Shown: positions 1-13,512 of the stretch, piece by piece | Layout: every line of letters begins with the position of its first letter | Numbering within the stretch: the stretch's first letter is position 1 | Assembly: GCF_965638725.1 (NCBI RefSeq) | Contig: NC_134974.1 | Coordinates: 3,140,780 to 3,204,779, forward strand | DNA from: Aptenodytes patagonicus | Taxonomy: Eukaryota; Chordata; Aves; Sphenisciformes; Spheniscidae | Reading direction: 5' to 3' | DNA length: 64,000 nucleotides | Translations under genes and position numbers: made by a program | The notes under the pieces: generated by a model | Seen by the model: only the letters and a program-made list of their open reading frames with translations | Database searches by the model: none | What the model was told of the DNA's origin: nothing

Positions 1-2039
1 GCCAATCTGGTAGGCAAACGTGTACATTTACTGCAGCCCAGCAGAGCGAGCGCAGTGCCCCAGGCACAGCTAGACTCTTGTGTACTGCCTGGCTAGGGCT
101 GGCACACGCAGGCTGGGGGGGTGGGTGACTGCTTATGGGGCTGCTCCTGCTCCCAGGCAGGTCTCCTCAGCTTCAGAGCAATCTTAAAACTCCTCCAATT
201 GCTCCTGCCTCCCCATGCTGTGCTAAGGTGTGACATATCCTTCTCTTTCAGGCACCACCTCAGGATGAGATGAAGGCATGAGGGAAGCCTGCTCTTCCCC
301 AACTGTTGCGAAAGCTGCGGGATGGATTCAGCCCTTGTGTGTGGACAACAATGTGTAAGTGTGGATAGCAAATGTGTCTACACGAGACCTTAGCTCTCCT
401 AGGACTTACTGGGGCTGGACAGCAAATCACTCCCCAGGGTCTGTACTGTCCTCACTGGAGACACCTGCTCAGTTGTAGGCACCTTCTTGTAGATATCTAA
501 AAGGAGATGTCTGCAACCTGGTGCTGAGCAGATGAAGCAGATGTGGACAGTCCCACAGTCTGTGGCTGGGAGCAGTCATGTTTTTTGGCTGTGGGGCAAC
601 CTAGCAAGGTTTGAGAGCAAAGTGACTGGAGGAACAAGAATGGGGTGGCAGCCCCTGGCAAGGAGCAAACTGTTGGTCCCAGCTGGTACTACCTGCGTGT
701 CCCATCCTGACAGCACTGCTGCAGGGCATGGGACATGTCCTGGCAATGCTGGGCATAGGATACACCATGCTCAGATATCCCTCCTAGCTCGGGACAGCAC
801 AGCAGCTTATAGGGATCACTGCCTGCTGATCATCAGTCAGGGGAGGACTTTTGTCCTCTGCAGGCCCAAATTATAACCACCAGCCTGCTGTAGGCATGGG
901 CCCAGAGTCGGAGGCTGCTGGGCCACAGCAGGGCAGCTGGCTTTTTAGCTGAAAGTGATGCATTGGGTCAAAAACTGACAAGCAAAATGGCTCTCCAGCC
1001 CATGGAAATGGATGGAGGTCGTGGTGAAAGTGGACCTAATCTGACATCTAGCCAGAGATACGCGTTCAAGCTCTGTGCACTGTGTTCCTCCTTGCTTGGC
1101 CTTTGCTGTGTGCTCCCCTTGGGATACATCGGGGACACAAGGCTTATTCTTGCTCCCTGGCAGTACTCTAAAATTAGTCAGAGCCCATGGCCTTGTGGGG
1201 CATGGACTATGGCTTGGGTACCTCAGCCCTAGTGTTTCCAGTTCTTGTTTACATGCTTTCCTATTTAATGAATAGTTCTGCAGCTAATTACTGATGGGAC
1301 TATTTATAGCAGCCTAGTTCTCTGTAATAGGTCTGTTCGCTGCTCCCTGCCTGCACACTCCTTTGATATAAATAGAGAGCCAGAGAGGTTGTAAAGCTGG
1401 AAGATACGGTGTGCAATAGGAAATACCAGGGGAGGGGATGAATCCTTCTCACCCCAGAGTCCTGCTGTTCTCTGCTATGTTACACCCTCTCTTGCAGACT
1501 CAGCCAAGCCTGTTATGGGAGGAGGAGTGACTCTCGGAGCCATGCCAGACCTGACCATGCCTTGCTATGGGACAAAATCACTGGAGAGACGATCAGCTTG
1601 GGGCCCTAGCAGGGCCAGAAGAGGAGTATGGACCATTGCCAGCAGCAAAACCAAGAGCTCTAGCGATGCACATGAGTCTGTAGTAATGAGACCTGAGTGG
1701 GATATAAGGAAGTCTGTGTGGGTCGGAGAAGGGAGGTGAGTGGATGAGCTGTGCGAGAGGGCAGCACACCTCAGGACATGCAGCATGAGCGGCACTGGTG
1801 CACCCGGGCAATCTTGCCTCCCAGGGAGCTCTGTAGCAGCAGGGGACCAAAGCTGAGGATAGGGGCAACGGTGAGTATTTCTGCAATCACTTTGCATTTC
1901 TCTGGCTGTTAAAGCAGCAGCATTTCCTCGTGTTGCCTCTGCTTAGCCAGGGGCTGGCTCCCATGACTTGCACATCCCTTTTGCTATCAGACTGGAATCC
2001 AGAGCCGCACTGTGGCTCTGCTCCAGGGTGTCTAAGTTT
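1..2039. other. No gene recognised
   Basis: Unique-looking sequence of mixed composition. Open frames reach at most about 114 codons, overlap each other on both strands and show no domain, so I read them as chance. No repeat family, tRNA or satellite is visible. It could be intergenic or intronic; the window gives no exon to decide. Confidence 0.6.
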
Positions 2040-2345
2040 GGTTTCCAAAGTTTTCCTTGTTTTGTAAACAACCAGAAGGAAATACTTGACTCAGCATGGG
2101 GGTTAGTTGACGACACTGTGGATGCTACCAGCCTGCATGGATTCAAAAAGCAGCTGGATAAATTGGATGAAAAATGCATCAAGGGCATCAAGGGCCATTA
2201 AACCTAAAGATACCACCTTGGGCTTGGGAAATCCCTGAGCCACAGGTCGCTGGGGGATGAGAAAGCATGCTAGGGATGCTTACCCTATTCTTACAGCCTT
2301 CCCTTACTGTCTGCTGTTGGAAATGGTGATAGGCAGACCAGAGAT
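2040..2345 (+). mobile_element. Ancient CR1/L3-group LINE 3' end (fragment)
   Basis: In the + frame, 2098-2201 reads as a decayed LINE ORF2 C-terminus: a tryptophan-leucine-valine-aspartate stretch, then a segment with the motif GFKKQLDKL and the ending KGIKGH before a stop. This resembles the last residues of old CR1/L3-type ORF2 proteins. The following 140 bases, with a CTGCTGTTGGAAATGG motif, resemble the 3' untranslated region of the same group. It is clearly more divergent than the other CR1 pieces in the window and lacks their ATTCTATG tail, so it probably belongs to an older subfamily. The family call rests on memory of such tails and needs a repeat-library search. The boundaries are approximate. 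Confidence 0.45.
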
Positions 2346-3412
2346 GGCTGCTTTTAAATTCTTCAAGTCAGTTACTAAACCCCATGAGCCACCGCTGCTT
2401 CAAAACCAGAATTTTGTCTCTGCGGGAGCCCCTGTCATGCTCAGTTCACTTCTAGCCTGCTTCTTCCACTGTTGCTGTGAACCCCCTTCTCCCCTACCAG
2501 ATTAAAAACAGGAATGAGCCTGAGTGTTTGAGAGAAGACAGCATGTTATCCGGGCTTGTCTGGACACACAGATCTGCATTTCCAAATGGCCTCTGACAAG
2601 GGGCACAAATTTCAACAGACTGGGGTGGGTTTCCAGAGAGTTTTTTCCCACTGCCTGCTGCAAGTTGATCCCTTGTGCACAATAGTTGCAAACTTAGACC
2701 CCGCTTTGCTGGAGGTGGGCAACCAAAATTATTGACCCCATTTGAAAACGGGAAACGTATTAAAGGAAGTGTGACTCAAACGATGTACTTGAAGATATTC
2801 TAGCATGTTCTTCTTTACCATGTTTAAAGAGCTGGAATAGCAGAGTTGTTTCATCCCTGAAGAAGATGCTTGTTTCTGAAGTTAATTCCACAAATTAGGA
2901 GCATATGATGCTCTATCAGTAATGATAATTAAGTGTTCTCATATCGAATTGCAAACTTAGCTGTTCCATGGAACTACTTGTAGGAGAAAGAATTACAGAG
3001 CACAGTAAAAGTTAGTGGCTTTGGCTCATTAGTGACAGAAGATTAAATAGTAAATGTACTTGAAGCATTTGGTACTGTTTCCTGAAAGACAAATCGTTAG
3101 TGTAATCTGGTTCAGCTTGAAAATAACGCCAGGCCTGGCTGAGGTCTGTCTGCAGGCTGCAAACCCATGTGCAATGAGCTGGAGCTGTGCGGGGACAAAG
3201 CTCGTTGCAGCTCAGGAAAGTGGGAGCAGAGCAGGATGGTGTCAGCTGGTGGATGTCCCTGAGCAGGGGTCCGTGCACCGAAGGCAATGGGAGGGAGACT
3301 CCTGGAAATCTTCCTCATGCAAACAGCTCACTGCTGCCTGCAGTAGCTGCAGGTTAACCAGGTTTGCTCAGATCACAGTTTCCCAGCTTGCCCTGAATGC
3401 ACAGAGACTTTT
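2346..3412. other. No gene recognised
   Basis: Nothing recognisable apart from AT-richer sequence around 2740-3060. The open frames of up to 125 codons on both strands overlap and have no domain. Confidence 0.6.
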
Positions 3413-4171
3413 TCATAGAATCATAGAATAGTTTGGGTTGGAAGGGACCTTTAAAGGTCATCTAGTCCAACCCCCCTGCCGTGGGCAGGGATATCAACTA
3501 GATCAGGTTGCTCAGAGCCCCGTCCAACCTGAGCTGGAATGTTTCCAGGGATGGGGCATCCACCACCTCTCTGGGCAACCTGGGCCAGTGTTTCACCACC
3601 CTCAGCGTAAAAAAATTTCTTCCTTATATCTAGTCTAAATTGACCCCCCTTTAGTTTAAAGCCGTTCCCCCTTGTCCTGTTGCAACAGGCCCTGCTAAAA
3701 AGTCTGCCGCCATCTTTTTTATAAGCCCCCTTTAAGTACTGACAGGCTGCAAGAAGGTCTCCCCGAAGCCGCCTCTTCTCTAGGCTGAACAACCCCAACT
3801 CTCTCAGCCTTTCTTCACAGGAGAGGTGTTCCATCCCCCTGATCATTTTTGTGACCCTCCTCTGGACCCGCTCCAACAGGTCCGTGTCTTTCCTGTGCTG
3901 AGGGCTCCAGAGCTGGACGCAGTGCTCCAGGGGGGGGTCTCACCGGAGCAGAGTAGAGGGGCAGAATCACCTCCCTCGCCCTGCTGGCCACGCTGCTTTG
4001 GATGCAGCCCAGGATACAATTGGCCTTCTGGGCTGCGAGCGCACATTGCTGGCTCATGTCCAGCTTTTCACCCACCAGTACCCCCAAGTCCTTCTCGGCT
4101 GGGCTGCTCTCAATCCCTTCATCCCCCAGCCTGTATTGATACTGGGGGTTGCCCCGACCCAGGGGCAACCT
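3413..4171 (-). mobile_element. CR1 LINE, 5'-truncated and decayed 3' end
   Basis: On the minus strand the last part of CR1 ORF2 is readable in pieces. 4168-3815 encodes a segment with [20 protein letters not shown] and ANCILGC. 3876-3451 encodes [36 protein letters not shown] and [12 protein letters not shown]. The pieces lie in different frames, so indels have broken the gene. At the 3' end (lowest coordinates) is the characteristic CR1 tail, seen on the plus strand as TCATAGAATCATAGAATAG followed by GTTGGAAGGGACC. Only about 760 bp remain, with endonuclease and reverse transcriptase lost, as usual for CR1. It diverges far more from ORF2 at 56-59 kb than the 24.8-kb copy does, so it belongs to an older or different subfamily. 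Confidence 0.93.
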
Positions 4172-7100
4172 TCACCTTCCTTTTGCCTCTCCACCTTCCC
4201 CTGGCTGGCAACCATGCCTCCAGATGCCAAGTCAAGAAGATTACTGCTGAAAGGTAAATGCTGTTGGTCTTGGGGCAGCCAGTGCTGAGAATAAGGCTGT
4301 CCAAACAATGATGAAAACAAATCTCTCTTCACCCCCAAAATGGCAGAGCTTTTGAAACTTGATTCTGGGTTTGATGCTCAGGTCTGTGGTTACTGAAGAC
4401 TGGGCTGGACAGAGCCCTGGGGAAAAAGTGCTGCTCTTCACACTGCTCTGGTTTCTGAACACAGGCTCTACACCAGTCCAGTGTCAACAAGATAGCAGCC
4501 AGATCATTAAGGAGCTCTGCCGGTGTAACCTGCCTCTCTCCAGTTGTCCTGCATGTTTCTTCCTTGTTCCATATTGCCATGCCAAATTTTTAAAAGCTCT
4601 GCAAAGATAGGCTGATGCTTGCAAGGCCATTATCGTCAGCACTGGAATAAATGAGCAGGTGGAAGCTGTAAGAGTTGCCAGAGAAGCATGGTGGTGCAGG
4701 GACTGTGCAGCCTCATTGGACTGGACAGCAATCCAAGTGACTGAATCGCTTTGGCATGGGCTGCCACAGCCCCGAGACCAGTCCTGGAGCCGGGCACCTG
4801 TTGCATGCACAGCAGTGGATCCCCAGTTTGCCACTGCTGCCCCTTTCCCCCACTTTTACCTCCAGACCCTGGGCATCCCCCATGGTCAGGGTCTGGATGG
4901 CACTGAACTGGGCAACCTCTTTGCCCCCTCCTTGGGTTGGGCTGTCTGTACTGTGCTGGGTCTGACTGCAGGGAAAACAGCTCAGTTGTGAGAAAAAGCT
5001 GCAAGAAACTTTTGGTAGGTAGCTTTCCCCCCGTGCACCCGTTGGACCTGCATTTAAGCTCAAGCCCTTGCCCTTGGTCCTTGACTGAGCTACACGGCAG
5101 GTTTGTCTGTGTCTAGGCCCATACACAGCGAGTCCTGACCCTAACCTGCTTGGGTTTGCCCTTCTTGCTTGGGCTGTTATGGGAGCATGCCCCTTGCTAG
5201 TGTGGCTGCTGCCCTCACTTGCCTTGTCCTCACCTTTGGCTCCTGGCTCACCTTCTGTTGCAGAGCCACCCTGCTCTGCTGCCAGCCTGCAGCCCATGTC
5301 ATGCAGGCTCAACAGACACAGCCCAGCCCAGGAGATGACTGTGCAGCTCTGCTCTAGACCTCTGGGTGTGCAAAGCATCAGATGAGCTCACACAGACTTC
5401 TGAGAGAATTGTCTATTCTGTGAGTTTCTCCCCACCCCTACCATGGCACATCCTATGGGGCAAGGAGAAGCATGGGCTGATGAGCACCCCTTGAGGGGTG
5501 GTGGGCTGGAAGTGACCAGGACAGTGGTGGTGAGGGAAGCAGGGCTGGGGTGAGCATGGCAGGATGAGAGAGGGACATGCTTCTCTCACGTTTCTGGTGC
5601 TTCCCTTCGAGAAGAGGGATGCTGCACCAGGTAGCCGTGAGCTTGCTGTATCCTTTCCCCCTGGCTCCTGCCCAGTCCCTGCTCTTCCATCATCTCTAAT
5701 TCCCCTGCCTGGCTGCAGGCAATCTGCAGTATTTCTGCTGCATGTGTGCAGGGCCAGTGACTGGGCTTGTGCCAGCAGCCTCACCCTGCTCAGACCAGAC
5801 AACATCAAGGCTCTGCACCTCACAAGTCAGGATCTTATGAGAATGTGACTCAGTTGGCATCAGAGCTACAGTATAAGGCAAAGCCATACAGACGAGGGCG
5901 ACTGCAGCTCCGCTGGCTCCAGGGTGTGATGCTGGGGTGGGATGGGAGCGTTGCCCTCCTCTGCTGTTCCCAGGAGCCTGTGGAAAGGACTGCGATTTGT
6001 CCTGCAGTGATAAAGCATTGCATCTTCTCTGCGTGTCCAGGGAAAGGCTGAGGATAATCTCCTGCTCTGTGCAGCTCCTCTTGGCCTGACATACCTCACA
6101 GCCATTTACTCTGCAGCGCTTGTGGTGTGGCAGCAGGAAGGAGGCAGCAGGAATGCTACCTGTTCATCTCCTGATATAGATAAACAGATATCCAAGGATC
6201 CTACTATGGGCTGGGGCATCGTGGCTAGCCTGGAAACACCGTGGAGTTTCAGCACAGCTCTGAGCGGTGTTTCTCACTGGTGAAATCTCTTGGGGTAAGG
6301 AAGGGCATGCTCCCTGGGATGAGCTTGCTCTCTGCTGCTCTATCTTCTCATTGAACAATGTCTCAGTACTGCCCTGCTTTTCCACAGCTGTCCAGGGAAC
6401 AGCTCAGGGCAGAGTCTTCTCTTGGCTCCAGACTCCTGCACGTGCTGTACTAGTTAGACACAGATTCACTGGAATCAGCTCTGTGATGACAGAATTTGCT
6501 CTGGATCCAAGTTCCAACCTGGTTTCAGGACAAGCCTTGGGTTCATAACTGATCTTGTGCCCTAGCTGCTGTGCAAAGAAAGGCCACAGACCTGCAGAGC
6601 ACCCTAGTGCACTTCAGCCCACCCCATGGTCTGGGCAACCTCTGCCAGGATGCACAGCCCCTTGGGGCCTCGCTTGCACCAGGCAACACTGCTGGAGAGG
6701 GGCTGGTGCTTCTGGAGGTGTCATCACCTATGTCCAGACCTCCTGCTTGTGGCAGGAGGGAAGCCAGAGCATCTGGGGACAGGATGGAAGGGGGAGAAAC
6801 ATCAGCGGAGAAGCAGCAGGGCACAAGATGAAGTTGTGATGGCATCCAGGTGCGCTGACCCTGCTGCTGCCCAACACCCAGTGCTGCTTTGCTCCGCTGG
6901 AGCCTTGCTCCCCATGTCTGTCTGCCTTGGACGGGAAATGAAATGGGTTTGCATGATGAACATTACCACATTATCAAATCATCCCAGCCTAAAATTAGCC
7001 CTTAATGCAGGAAGGGGAAGGGCTTTGCAACGTGGAGCTGAATCAATAACAGCTTTTCTCCAACTCACCATACCTCCCTGTGTCTGTTCTCAGCAGCAGG

Positions 7101-9800
7101 AGTGACTGCGCTCCCCTTTGTTTAAGCAATGTCAGTATTTGGCTGATGACGTTGAAGCTGAGATCGATACTTACCAGGTTTTATAGTCTTTCATATGCCA
7201 GGGAAAAGAATGCCATTCCTTCTGTCCAGAAACAGACAGAAAGACTTGATGGTGAAGGAGAGGAGAGAAAATATAGTGCTGGATCAGGTGTTAATAAACT
7301 AATGATAATCTTGAGATGCTGTAAGGGAACAAGAAGAGGCGCAGGCTCTGGCTCACTTCAGTACCCCTCTTGCTTTCTGGGCTCTGTTGTCCCAGCACTT
7401 TGAACAATGAAGTAGGATGGGGCTGAGGAAATAATCTTCCTGCAGCCTCGCTGCTCGTTTAACTCTCAGCTGGCTGGGCATTGCTCTAGGTGTGTTCATG
7501 AATCCTCATCAAAGATTTATGCCCTCTTTAGAAGTACTCTCCTTAAGCAACTCATATTAACACAAGAGGTAAAGCCCTTCAAGGAGTGTGAGCTTTCTCC
7601 TGTAAGCAGGAGAGGAGTTATTGCTGTAGCCTGCAAAGAAATGAATCCTGCAGTGCGAGTGCTGGGACAGGACTCCCTCCCTTGCAGTCCGGCTCCTGTC
7701 TGAGGGAGCTCTCCCTCAGCCTTCTCCTACCACTGGCATGAGGTCTTCAGGGCAGGTGAGACACGCCAGAGCCTTGCACTACAGGGGGGAGGTGAATGAA
7801 ATAGTAAATGGAGAAAGATAAGCAGATGGTGATGGTGGGGAGGAGACCCCAGTCTGAAATCACCAGCTCAACCATAGAACAGCTTGTTGGGCTAGAGGGT
7901 GCAATCCTTTCCCAGGTCTCCCCTACCAAGACTGAGTCTGGAGCCAGCAAAGGAAATAGATGCTAATGGCTGGAGAAGTGCCAAGCCCTGATTCATGGTG
8001 CCCTCGCCTGCCCTGCAGCCATCATTTGAAGCACAGAGGTTTGCTATTTGTAATGAAATGCAACATGTACAGGAGGGTTTTCTCACCTTCTTCCTTCTTT
8101 GCTTCCTCCCTGCACAGGTTTGTGCGGACTGGACTTCAGCCAGGACGTCCTGGAGACAGATGTAAGGCTTCCTGCATCCTTTCTGATAGGTAGCAATCGC
8201 AGGGGGCCGGAGGGGCAGCTGAGCAGGCAGGTCACCAGTGCCTGTGGGGTTGGGAAGCCCAGCATTGCCAGGCAGGACTGTCTGGGAGTCTTGTCAGCAT
8301 ACTTGGGAATGTATGTCGGATATCATGTCTGTCCTCAGCTGTGTGTGCCCTGTGCAAGCGGCTCTAATTTAGTCCCATCCAATTCATTCCTGTACAAGTA
8401 TGTAAATGCACGGTCTGTGCTATTTAAATGGTGGGAAGAGGGAAAGTCTCTTTGAATATTTACGTTAGAGACTATGAAATTTAATCAGCAATGTTAACAA
8501 GTGAAGAACCCTGCTGAGATTCCCAGTGAATAAAAAGGTTTTGACAGAGAAAACGAATAACTTGACAGTAGCCGAGAGGGAACCTAGAGTAAAATTGCTT
8601 CAAAGGCAGCTAGTCCAAAGAGATGTGGCAGAGAGCTCTTCCTTTATGGCGCCTTTAAACGAAAGACTCCTGGGAATGGCGGTAGCTGGTTTCACAGTCC
8701 TGACTCCCCTGTAGGAAGAGTGTACATGTGGAGGTGCTTACTGTGTGTACGTGCCTGTCCTAGGCATGCAGAGTGCCTCTGCCCCATGGCTTGGGTGCCA
8801 GTGTGTTTTGCTGGAAGCTGTGCTTCAGCCCCTGCACCACAGGTGTCAGGATTTCCAGAGCAGTGCAGCATGCCACCGTACCACTTGCTGCTGCGTTTGA
8901 CTTTTTCCACACGTGCTGTGTGCTTCGGGTGTGCATGGGGTATTTGTAGGTGCAATTTTTCATGAGCCATGTGGAGGATGAAGAGCGTGTGTGGCTCGAG
9001 TGTTGTACAACGGGGCATTATGGTGTGGAGCTGGGTGCATTGCCTGCAGACCTAAGCCTGCTGTTAGCTTTGAGGTGGAGAGCTGTGCGTGGGTTGGGAG
9101 TTACTGAATTCTGGTATGCTTTTGCCATGATGAAACAGTAGATGAGGCTGGACTGTGCCTACATACGTGAGTAACAGAGAGACTAGGGCCCATTGTGCAA
9201 ACATCAGAGGGCTGATGGTGTCTGCCACAGCCATGGTTTCAACAGCAAAGGTACTAACCTCCTGGGGAAGCGTGCAGACTTTCAGGTGCATGTTATCCAT
9301 CACTGCCAGTGCTTGGGGGAACAACACAGCACATGTATAGTCTATGCCCCCAGGCCTATGTGGAATTAATTTTCCTAGGTGCTTTCCAAGGGTAGCCACA
9401 GAAAGTCCTTAAGGTTACAAAACAGCTGATGCAGGTTGACATGCTGGAGATGCAGACATCTCCAAACTCATCCAAATGGAGCTGCCTCCTGGCTAGAAGA
9501 TCTCTCTTTGTGCAATTACCAGGACAGGTACATAATAGCGCCTGACATCTGCATTTAGTCAGGGGATTGCATCCTGTGCAAGAGACCAAGCAGAAATTTT
9601 CATCTCAGATCTGGCAAGATGGAACCTGAGCCCAGGCTTTCCCTGTGCGCAATGACCAGCGTAGGGAAGAATCACCCTTCTTCACTGATGCTTGTCCCAT
9701 TCTCAGTGTCTCCGTAAAATGTTTCTGCTTCAGCAGAACAGCAGGTTTGCCTGAATTTTCACAGCATTAACACTGCCATGATGATGTTTTTACCCTTGTG
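4172..9800. other. No gene recognised
   Basis: About 5.6 kb without a convincing gene, RNA or repeat. A 221-codon minus-strand frame at 4713-5378 overlaps other frames on both strands and has no recognisable domain, signal or repeat structure, so I do not call it. Composition is ordinary, with AT-rich patches near 7500-7600 and 8380-8540. Confidence 0.55.
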
Positions 9801-10920
9801 CAGGATATGCACTTGCTCTGCATGTCAGGAGCAGGATCTCACAGTATCTCAGCAGTGACAGCATAATCCAGGAGTACCAAATTGGCTTCTTCTCCAAGAA
9901 GTGAACCATGGTCTTCACCTTTACCCTGGAGATGCTTATTAACAAATATATAAAAGAATAAAAATTGGGCAGAATGCTTGTCTGCATCATAGACTTTTAA
10001 ATAGCCTTTAACTCAATCTACTACTCAGAGCTGAACATCAAATGGCTACAAATGGAACTGGTGGGAAAAGACGACCTCATTAAATCCGTGCACCATCCGT
10101 CTCAGGCTGGATGCAAACAAACCACATGCAGATAGGACTTCAAGCGAAAAAAAAAGGAACAACAGAGAGATGCAGTCTCAGCCCAACAAAGGTCATAATC
10201 TCTGGTACATCAATTACTGCCCATCCTTACTGGAGCAGTCTGACACAATCACATGGGATTCTTGGGTCAGCCTGGAAAAAACAAGAATGATGATACTTTA
10301 GAAAAAGCCCCAAACCAACCAAAACCGTAAATTTTTTATTACAGAGGCAGAGAGATTAAACATATCCTAAATTATACATACATGGTGCTCATTACAAACA
10401 CATCAGGGAGCTTTGGGCTGGCTATAAAAACATTACAAGGGAAAGCTTTGCAAGTTTGTATGCAGTAAAGAAACCACTGGATAGATTAAAAAACCAGTAA
10501 AACTGTTGCTAAAAGTACTCAGTGGTAGAACTCTACTCCTTCTCCTGTTTGGGACTGAAGGCTGATGTCCAACTTTAGCAGCAGCCAGACTGAGTGAACT
10601 AAAACCCAAGAGAAACATTGCCTATACCAGCCTGTGAGAAGTCCCTCTCTGGGCTCAGAGATGCTGGGGTCGAGTAGAAGCTCAGTAGTTCAAACTCCTC
10701 CATCCCTTCTCCTGTTGAATTCAGCCAGTAAAGCAAACAGCTCTGTATAAAAGATTGAAAAATCTTTGATATACTAAAATGCAGATAAAACAGGGCACTG
10801 GAAAAGGCAGTCTCACAGTGCCATGACACAGAACTGTCTCAGATATCTGCCTAGATCTGGCTAGCAGACACTGAGTCACCGCAACTTGCAAAACTAAAGC
10901 AGATCACCCAATACAGAATT
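9801..10920 (+). pseudogene. Fossil LINE reverse transcriptase (non-CR1 type)
   Basis: From 9809 one + frame reads as non-LTR reverse transcriptase for about 108 codons, interrupted by three stops. Visible blocks, in order, are RISQYL, EYQIGFFSKK, FTFTLEMLINKYIKE, then the palm motif-A region CIIDF-stop-IAFNSIYYSEL, and WLQMELVGKDDLIKSVH. Later blocks follow in shifted frames: SLEKTRMMIL then KKPQTNQNRKFFIT (about 10270-10350), NYTYMVLITNTSGSFGLAIKTL (about 10370-10430) and PVKLLLKVLSGRTLLLLLFGTE (about 10495-10560). The order matches the palm-to-thumb layout of LINE reverse transcriptases. The motif B and YADD-type catalytic region should lie between 10135 and 10270 and is missing or unreadable, probably deleted. 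It is unlike the CR1 proteins here, so it is a different and older LINE clade, which I do not assign. No product is possible. Confidence 0.75.
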
Positions 10921-13488
10921 AGACTGGATTTAACATGAAGATGTATCTTTCTTACACTCTTTCTGTATGGTTTTACTATTTTATGTAATCTGGTGCGATT
11001 TCATGTCTGGACACTCATTTAGCAAAAGGTGAATACCTACAGGCAGCTATTATTTGTTACATCCTAAACAATACACACAATTTCTGCATGGATGTAACTG
11101 AGGATCGGGAATACAGGTGAGACACTCAGACCCTTGGAAGGGCTGAATGTTTTGAAAGCCTGATAAAGATATCAGTAAGCAAATCCCGAATAGCTGAGAG
11201 CTGTTTTCAGCAACCATAGAGGATATCTCTGCAGAAAGAAATAATTACCAGCTTTGGGGCAGAAAGGTGGAGTCAGGAGAGCTTCATAGCATGGAGCATC
11301 CTACTGCTGAGCCAGCAGAGGATGCTGGAGAGGTTCATCCATGAACCTTTGCTGGGTGAAGGTCATAAATACCTTTGACACTGGCTTGTGTGGTTGGCTG
11401 CTTTTTTTTTGGCATTGCCATGCCAGTAACTAAGCTGAATAATGTGCATCTCCTTCCTCATATGTTACTGTTACAGGAAGAAGTTTCTTCATGACTCATT
11501 TCCATTTTATTCCTCTGACTGCTTGTGAAAAATACAGCAGATACGTGCAGAGAGGTGAAGGCTCTTGCATTTTTGCACTGGAGGAGGGATTCATCTTGCT
11601 AAGCGTAGACAACGTAAATGTAGATGCCTTAAATTTCCTTCAGAATTGGGAGCTCCGCAGAGATGTTCAGTTTGCAGATGAGGAAACCTATAATCACTCA
11701 CCCAGCTGAGGTTGTCTATGTGTGTGCTGGGTGTCCAAACACCCAGTCAATGGACACATAGTCAATGCAGCTGCTGGAGTCTGGAGAGTGATTCAGCCCA
11801 TCAAATGCAATGTCTGGTTTGGCCTGACCTGATTTTGTCCACTGGTGAGGGGTGAGGATTCAGGGCCTCACTGAGTTTCATTAGCTAAGGCATTTAGAGC
11901 CATTTGGAATAATCTAGGGTATCCAAGACATCCCTAAGGTCAGTAAGGACAGGACTTCCCGGAGACCTTCTGGACAAGCTGCTGGAAGGAGGTAGCGTTG
12001 CTCATGGTGCCAGACACCAGACAGACATGTCTTCTTTTGCACCTATGTTCCATGCAATGCTTCCTCTTCTGCACTGTCTCAGGCCTTGACTCAGTTGTGC
12101 AGTCCGCTAAGTGGAAGGCTCTGGAGTCTCCAGCTGATGCCCACCCCTTGTCAATATTATGAATAGACCTTGGGGTGTGATTTGTTCATAGTAACGTTGA
12201 TGTCTGGGGCTCAGCTGCTCACACTAAAGCTTTTGGTGCTGAGATGCTCTAGAGTATCCTGCCTGGCCTGCAGTGATCTCAGAAGGTGTACAGTGCATCT
12301 CCTGTGGTATCCCAGCACTTCTAACAAAAGCCCAACTGGGCTGTTACTACACTGGCTTCAGGTAATATTTAAGCCTGGCCCCGAACACAGTGTGGTCTGC
12401 CAAAACCCTGGTAGCAGAGCAATAACCACTACAACCTGCCTTGTTGACTTGAATCTCATGCTTCAAAGTCCATCAGAAATTCTGGAGAACATGGACTGGT
12501 GGTACTGCAACAGCATCAGCAACAAACTGTGTCCCAAATGAAAAAAAGGGGTTTATTTCAAAATTCATGTTCCAAGCTGGTGGAGCATGCTCTGCCATGG
12601 TACATCTGAGCTTGAGATACTGTAAAAGATAAGGATTGATTCCTCCTCTCAGAGTGTCTTGGTCAAGCACAACTGCCACCAAACCTCTGAAGTGGGGCAC
12701 ATCATCTCTTTCTGCTTTCCCAGCGGTGCAGCTCCCACCCTTGGGTGGGAGTCAATCCATCCAGAAAGGGCTTTTTCTCTCTTTGGTGGTTTCTCTTGCC
12801 ACTTGAAAGAGACTGGATTAGTATGAGCTGCATGTTGCCCTGGTCCACAGGACCAGTAAACTCTCCGCTTAAACCCCAGAGCTAATGAGTTACTAATTCC
12901 TCCTCATGAGTCACTTTTTGGATTCTGTTTCCTTTCTCTTTTCTGAAGCTGCTTTCTAAATTGGCCAACTGTGGAAAAGCCACCAAACCTGATGTCTGAC
13001 CCCATTCAGATCACACGCTGGAGTGGATGCAGGACCGACATGAGTGTGCATCACCCCGAGATTGCACTGGTTACCATGCCCCCTGAGCAGTGCCTGGGGC
13101 CTTGGCTTCATTGCATTAGTAATCCAGGTCAGTTGTAAAGTGAATGCTGATTCCGCTGCCCTATAAAACATCTGAGTATGTGTGTGCATGCGTGCGCCTG
13201 GGAGTGATCCTGCTGCACAGAGCGTCACCCACGCTTTTTTCTCCAATGTGTTAAATACTGTCTCGTTTCCTAATAGCCTGGAGCCTCGGGTCAACAGACG
13301 CTACTCATCTGCTCCCCTCCCTGCTCTTCATCAGGTTCCCCAAGACCATTGCAAACAGATGCCAAGGTGCAAAGTCTGTTAACAGAGGATCATGCAAGGA
13401 GAACCGAGACAAACAGTTTGACTATTTATGACTCTTTCTTTTGCTGAGGTGAAGCGCTTCCAGAATGGATGTTGTGTAGTGCACCAAC

Positions 13489-13512
13489 ATACACACACAC
13501 ACACACACACAT
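13489..13512. repeat. (CA)n microsatellite
   Basis: About eleven uninterrupted CA dinucleotides followed by TACCCC. Short overlapping open frames here are produced by the repeat and are not genes. Confidence 0.95.

Noticed and set aside
4713..5378. 221-codon minus-strand frame
   Set aside because: No recognisable domain or repeat, and frames on both strands overlap it. Chance in moderately GC-rich DNA is sufficient.
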